The notes under the pieces are model-generated. The model was not told the DNA's origin. It worked only from the letters and a program-made list of their open reading frames with translations, and made no database searches. From NCBI GenBank assembly GCA_002402905.1, contig DHGT01000029.1:39338-48870 (forward strand): DNA of 9,533 nucleotides, written 5' to 3'. Shown one piece after another: positions 6,498-9,533 of the stretch (the stretch's first letter is position 1; every line of letters begins with the position of its first letter). Origin of the DNA: Desulfatitalea sp. UBA4791 (GTDB taxonomy: Bacteria; Desulfobacterota; Desulfobacteria; Desulfobacterales; Desulfosarcinaceae). A program made the translations under genes and the position numbers.

Positions 6498-7061
6498 ATG
6501 TTAGAAAGTGGTGATCTGCGCAAAGGCACAAAATTGGAAATTGACGGCGAACCCTACGTCATTGTGCAGTTTGAATTTGTAAAGCCCGGCAAAGGGCAGG
6601 CGCTGTACAAATGCAAACTCAAAAACATGGTGACCGGAGCCCAATTCGACAGGACCTATCGGTCGGGTGAAAAGTTCACGCCTGCCGACCTGGAAGAAGT
6701 CCAGATGGAGTATCTCTATTTTGACGGCAGCAGCTACTGCTTCATGAACAACACCACCTATGAGCAGGAAATGCTGACGGCGGAACAGGTCGGGGAGGGC
6801 AAGGCATTTTTAAAGGACAACACCGTATGTAGCGTTCTGCTGTTTCAGGGCCGCCCCATCGGGGTCACGCTACCCAATTTCGTCGAACTCCGGGTGATCC
6901 AGGCCGAACCGTGGGCCAAAGGAGACACAGCCAGCGGGAGCACCAAACCGGCTACTCTCGAGACCGGTCATGTCGTCCAGGTGCCGCCGTTTGTGAACGA
7001 AGGAGAACTGCTTCGGATCGACACCCGCACCGGTGAGTATGTAGAACGGGTTAAAGAATAG
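6498..7061 (+). CDS. efp: Elongation factor P
   Basis: EF-P binds stalled ribosomes between the P and E sites and helps peptide bonds form at proline stretches. The 187-residue length is standard. The N-terminal KOW-like domain starts MLESGDLRKGTKLEIDGEPY and carries the loop KPGKGQA with Lys32 at the tip, the residue that is usually modified. The middle OB domain contains YEQEMLTAEQVGEG, and the C-terminal OB domain contains LPNFVELRVIQAEPWAKGDT and ends VPPFVNEGELLRIDTRTGEYVERVKE-like (its last part is GEYVERVKE). The stretch after the loop is ALYKCKLKN, not the more common AFVRTKLKN. A strong AAGGAGG (6480-6486) stands 11 nt before the ATG. No modification enzyme (EpmA/EpmB, EarP, YmfI) is in the window. 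It may be co-transcribed with the TrpF-like gene upstream and converges on the CNNM/CorC gene. Confidence 0.96.
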   Translation: MLESGDLRKGTKLEIDGEPYVIVQFEFVKPGKGQALYKCKLKNMVTGAQFDRTYRSGEKFTPADLEEVQMEYLYFDGSSYCFMNNTTYEQEMLTAEQVGEGKAFLKDNTVCSVLLFQGRPIGVTLPNFVELRVIQAEPWAKGDTASGSTKPATLETGHVVQVPPFVNEGELLRIDTRTGEYVERVKE

Positions 7062-7065
7062 CAGG

Positions 7066-7083
7066 GTGCCGTTACTTCGGCAC
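7066..7083. terminator. Hairpin between convergent efp and CNNM/CorC genes
   Basis: GTGCCG (7066-7071) and CGGCAC (7078-7083) can form a 6-bp stem with the loop TTACTT. It sits just after the efp stop and overlaps the last codons and stop of the opposing gene, so it could end transcription from both sides. There is no clean T run on either strand; on the minus strand the following bases are CTGCTATTCTTT. Weak. Confidence 0.3.
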
Positions 7084-8337
7084 TTCGGAAGCGTTCGGCA
7101 GCAGGGCAGGGCTGTTTTCTTCCAGCTGACGCACAATATACTCTTTGATCCGGTTACCGTCCATTGATTTGACAATCACTTCATAGCCGCGCAGGGTAAA
7201 CGTCTCGTTTTCAGCGGGAATTCGCCCGATCTGTTCGAGTACGTAGCCTGAAAAGGTATCGTACTCGGCGGATTCGGGTATGTTCATGCCGATCACCTCG
7301 TTGACCTCTTCGATATCGGTCTTGCCCAATACGATCCACTCTTTGTTTTTTCGCTTGGTAATCAGGCGCTCTTCCTTATCGGTTTCGTCCCTGATCTCGC
7401 CGACCAGTTCTTCGAGCGCATCTTCAAGGGTGATCAAACCGGAAACCCCGCCATGTTCGTCGACAACGATGGCCATATGGTTTTTTCGCTTTTTGAATTG
7501 TCTCATCAACGAATCCAGTTTCTTGTGCTCGGGAACGAAATAGGGCGGGCGCATCAGTTTTCTGACGTCCGATAGTTGATTGTTGGCCGCATAATCCGCC
7601 AGCACATCTTTGATGTTCAGGATGCCTACCACATTGTCGATGGAGTCTTCAATCACCGGAATGCGGGTGAATCCCGATTCGGTAATGGTTTTTAAATCCA
7701 GCGGCTTGTCCGCTTCGATTACGAACATATCGGCTCGAGGGGTCATGATTTCAGAGGCGTTGGTGTCGTCAAATTCGAAGATGCGGTGAATCAACTGCTG
7801 CTCTTCCGCCTTGATTTCACCCTCTTCACGCACCACTTCCACGAAGGTCATCAACTCTTCCTCGGTCACGGTGGGCGTCTTTTTGATGCGTCCCGTGAGT
7901 CTGGGAATGAAGTCGAGAAAAAAGACGATGGGACGGCAGAAAAGGGAAAACCAGTATATGGGAAAAATGATCGTGCGGGCGATCAGAACGTTGTTCCGAG
8001 TGGCTACGGACTTGGGGAAAACCTCTCCGAAAACGAGGATCAAAAAGGTCATCACCCCGGTGGCGATACCGACCGCATACCCCGGAAAGAGCTTGAGCGC
8101 CAGTTTGGTGGCCAGGGCGGAAGCAGCCACGTTGACCACGTTGTTGCCGATCAGAATGGTGGTGAGCAGACGATGCGGATTGTTCTTCAGATTGTTGATC
8201 AGTTCATAGGCGCGGCCGCCTGTCTTGGCGAGATAGCGCGCCTTGGTGCGGCTGATCGAAAAAAGAGCGGTTTCGGCGGATGAAAAAAAGCCGGATAGAA
8301 CGAGGAGAATCACCAGTGCGATGACTTGTTCCGTCAT
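7072..8337 (-). CDS. CNNM/CorC-type membrane protein (DUF21, two CBS domains, CorC_HlyC)
   Basis: This 421-residue protein has the full architecture of the CNNM/hemolysin-C/CorC family, linked to magnesium or other divalent cation export and homeostasis at the inner membrane. The N-terminal DUF21 membrane domain contains SGFFSSAETALFS (15-27), TTILIGNNVVNV (59-70), LVFGEVFPKSVA (101-112) and three to four membrane segments up to about 145. After an acidic linker (EEELMTFVEVVREEGEI) come two CBS domains: MTPRADMFVI (198-207) through GILNIKDVL, and about 262-316 with VVDEHGGVSGLITLEDALEELVG. The C-terminal CorC_HlyC domain (about 330-405) contains DTFSGYVLEQIGRIP. I chose ATG 8337, behind AGGAAG at 9 nt; an in-frame TTG at 8367 would add 10 residues without a good ribosome binding site. 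It is transcribed alone, convergent with efp. The exact ion is unknown. Confidence 0.93.
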   Translation of the reverse strand: MTEQVIALVILLVLSGFFSSAETALFSISRTKARYLAKTGGRAYELINNLKNNPHRLLTTILIGNNVVNVAASALATKLALKLFPGYAVGIATGVMTFLILVFGEVFPKSVATRNNVLIARTIIFPIYWFSLFCRPIVFFLDFIPRLTGRIKKTPTVTEEELMTFVEVVREEGEIKAEEQQLIHRIFEFDDTNASEIMTPRADMFVIEADKPLDLKTITESGFTRIPVIEDSIDNVVGILNIKDVLADYAANNQLSDVRKLMRPPYFVPEHKKLDSLMRQFKKRKNHMAIVVDEHGGVSGLITLEDALEELVGEIRDETDKEERLITKRKNKEWIVLGKTDIEEVNEVIGMNIPESAEYDTFSGYVLEQIGRIPAENETFTLRGYEVIVKSMDGNRIKEYIVRQLEENSPALLPNASEVPK

Positions 8338-8542
8338 GAGATCATGCTTCCTGAATGTGATGCGCAAAAAAACCGGGCGCAGGCTGTATGAACGTGGCGT
8401 TGTACCAGGCGGATGAGGCAGGTGTTTGTTTGATACAGATGATCGATGTTATCCAGGTGGATAAGTGGGGGTCGTCCAAGACTTGCTTTTTCCTCCAGAG
8501 CAGGGCAATCTATCCTGCGATTCTTTATTGTGTACGGATGCA
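8338..8542 (-). other. About 200-nt leader/intergenic stretch upstream of CNNM/CorC gene
   Basis: I see no convincing gene here. Read on the minus strand it is the leader that the promoter at 8543-8570 would produce. It contains a small perfect hairpin, TTATCC and GGATAA around a 4-nt loop (8449-8464), and a run of seven T after GC-rich bases (GCGCCCGG then T7, about 8365-8380) some 30 to 40 nt before the start codon. The T run looks like the tail of an attenuator, but no matching stem is visible. No riboswitch class is recognised. Confidence 0.3.
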
Positions 8543-8570
8543 TTTATATCAAAAACAACTGTACTTTCAA
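8543..8570 (-). promoter_or_regulatory. Sigma-70-like promoter for the CNNM/CorC gene
   Basis: On the minus strand TTGAAA (8565-8570) and TATAAA (8543-8548) are 16 bp apart; each matches the consensus at 5 of 6 positions. Transcription would start near 8536 and give a leader of about 200 nt before ATG 8337. This is the best promoter match noticed in the window. Confidence 0.5.
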
Positions 8571-8669
8571 GCAAATAATAGAAGACCCAAGGCAGATCGC
8601 CAGACACGGCCCATAGTTTTTAACTCATTGTAATCAATTGTATATCAAAAGCATCAGCGAATATTCGGC

Positions 8670-9257
8670 ATGCCGGTCCATGCCATCACCGAAAACGGCG
8701 CGCCCAGCGGCGAACGTCACCTCGTTCTCATGGATCCCGAGGACCGTCCTGCCCATGCGGCCATCGCTTTGCTCAAGGCCGCCTTGGCCAGGGAACTGCG
8801 AACCATCGTCTACACGCAATCGAGAAAGCTGGCCGAGCTTGTGTCGGTCTGGGCCTGGGAACAGTCGGGGCGGTGGCGGGATCGCATCAGCGTTTATCGG
8901 GCCGGGTTGTCGCCCGACAATCGGCGCGATATCGAGCACCGATTGAAAAGCGGCGAGCTGCTGGCCGTGGTCAGCACCAGCGCACTGGAACTGGGTAGCA
9001 AAGCGATCGGATGGGCGCACATGTTCCTGGGGGAAATCAGGATAACCGACACGGTCCTTGCCTACGACATGATGCAGAGCGCCAACGGTCGTATCTTGAA
9101 ACAGGTCCCCATCGATGCCCCGCCGGTCTCCTTCGAGACCCAGGGCATCTGGAATGTGGTTCGGCAAACCATCCGATCGATAAAGCCGGTGCGGCCGCGC
9201 TCCTTCGAATCATCAGACGACCGGTACGACCCGAAACAGCGGAATCGCCCGTCCTGA
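8670..9257 (+). pseudogene. MrfA/YprA-type DEAD/DEAH helicase with DUF1998, multiply deleted remnant
   Basis: The frame contains the second RecA-like domain of YprA/MrfA (Hrq1-like) helicases: PVHAITENGAPSGERHLVL (2-20), LRTIVYTQSRKLAELV (43-58), RISVYRAGLSPDNRRDIEHRL (72-92) and GELLAVVSTSALELG (95-109). The family continues IDIG and later QxxGRxGR, but here the sequence jumps to FLGEIRITDTVLAYD (119-133) and PIDAPPVSFETQGIWNVV (147-164), which belongs much later in these proteins, ahead of the DUF1998 region. The first helicase domain with Walker A and DEAH boxes is absent: a TAA stands near 8630 and family-like sequence begins about 8658. After about residue 165 the frame is unrelated and ends at 9257, while the C-terminal helicase-like sequence resumes in another frame. 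It cannot encode an active helicase. In Bacillus the intact protein acts in mitomycin C damage repair. Confidence 0.8.
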
Positions 9258-9533
9258 CCCTCCAGCCACCGATCGGCGCCACGCCCGATGACATTTTCAG
9301 GCATCCTGAATCGTTCGGTGTTTTTGATCTCGAAACCCAGCGGTCGGCCGCCGACGTCGGTGGCTGGCATATGGCACACCTGATGCGGATCAGTTGCGGC
9401 GTGGTGTATGACAGCCAGACGGATCGATTCTCAGTTTACACGGAGGATCAGATCGAAAGCTTGATCGCGCATTTGAAACGGCTCGATCTGGTGATCGGTT
9501 TCAACAGCAAACGATTCGACTACAAGGTGCTCA
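9185..9533 (+). pseudogene. MrfB/YprB-like RNase H-fold 3'-5' exonuclease domain, partial, no start codon
   Basis: In a different frame from the helicase remnant the sequence reads KAGAAALLRIIRRP, a Pro-rich linker, then GVFDLETQRSAADVGGW and later IAHLKRLDLVIGFNSKRFDYKVL, running off the right edge. DLE is the DxE metal-binding motif I of DEDD exonucleases, and GFNSKRFDYKVL is motif II-like, as in the YprB/MrfB RNase H-like family that partners YprA/MrfA. Checking the frame by eye from about 9020 to the DLE motif I find no ATG, GTG or TTG, and the first ATG lies after the motif. The domain must therefore have been the C-terminal part of a longer protein, or it has lost its start. KAGAAALLRI resembles the end of the helicase DUF1998 region, so the parent may have been a helicase-exonuclease fusion. 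Status is uncertain because the 3' end is not visible. Confidence 0.6.

Noticed and set aside
8388..8633. 81-residue plus-strand reading frame in the 8.4-8.6 kb gap
   Set aside because: No recognisable motif or ribosome binding site, cysteine- and glutamine-rich random look, and it overlaps the strong minus-strand promoter and leader.
1..9533. CRISPR arrays, tRNA or rRNA genes, insertion sequences
   Set aside because: No regularly spaced repeats, no cloverleaf-like or rRNA-like sequence, and no transposase or terminal inverted repeats were seen on either strand.

Overview
The window looks like chromosomal DNA of a Gram-negative, probably anaerobic bacterium, most likely a member of the Desulfobacterota (Desulfobacterales-like). 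This rests on a Kdo/LPS gene (kdsB), a nickel-pincer cofactor gene (larB), remnants of a TRAP transporter with a universal stress protein, and the overall style of the proteins. The placement is an inference from gene content; there is no rRNA or other phylogenetic marker here.

Layout from left to right. larB (minus) and kdsB (plus) diverge from a 95-bp spacer that carries a perfect GTGA-N6-TCAC (CRP/FNR-type) site. Next comes a decayed locus: a universal stress protein without its N-terminus, fused at the DNA level to a short middle piece of a TRAP large permease (DctM), and beside it a divergent TetR-type regulator whose first helix is interrupted by a 23-bp imperfect duplication that breaks the frame. 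Then guaA and a membrane-anchored coiled-coil protein form a minus-strand pair. Divergent from guaA runs a TrpF-like barrel protein that lacks the catalytic cysteine of phosphoribosylanthranilate isomerase, followed by efp. A CNNM/CorC-type membrane protein with CBS domains converges on efp and has a good sigma-70-like promoter with a ~200-nt leader. The right end holds the wreck of an MrfA/YprA-type helicase joined to an MrfB/YprB-like exonuclease domain that runs off the edge.

The intact genes (larB, kdsB, guaA, efp, corC-like) are ordinary housekeeping or cofactor functions and form no shared pathway. The most striking theme is gene decay: at least three loci show internal deletions or small insertions in which recognisable family segments are joined with the intervening parts missing. 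This fits a genome losing accessory functions (a transporter system and a DNA-repair helicase/nuclease), although misassembly cannot be excluded from sequence alone. I did not find a clearly new multi-gene system. The best candidates for new biology are the TrpF-like protein with its altered active site, the guaA-linked coiled-coil protein, and a glutamine-to-histidine change in the GuaA nucleophile motif.
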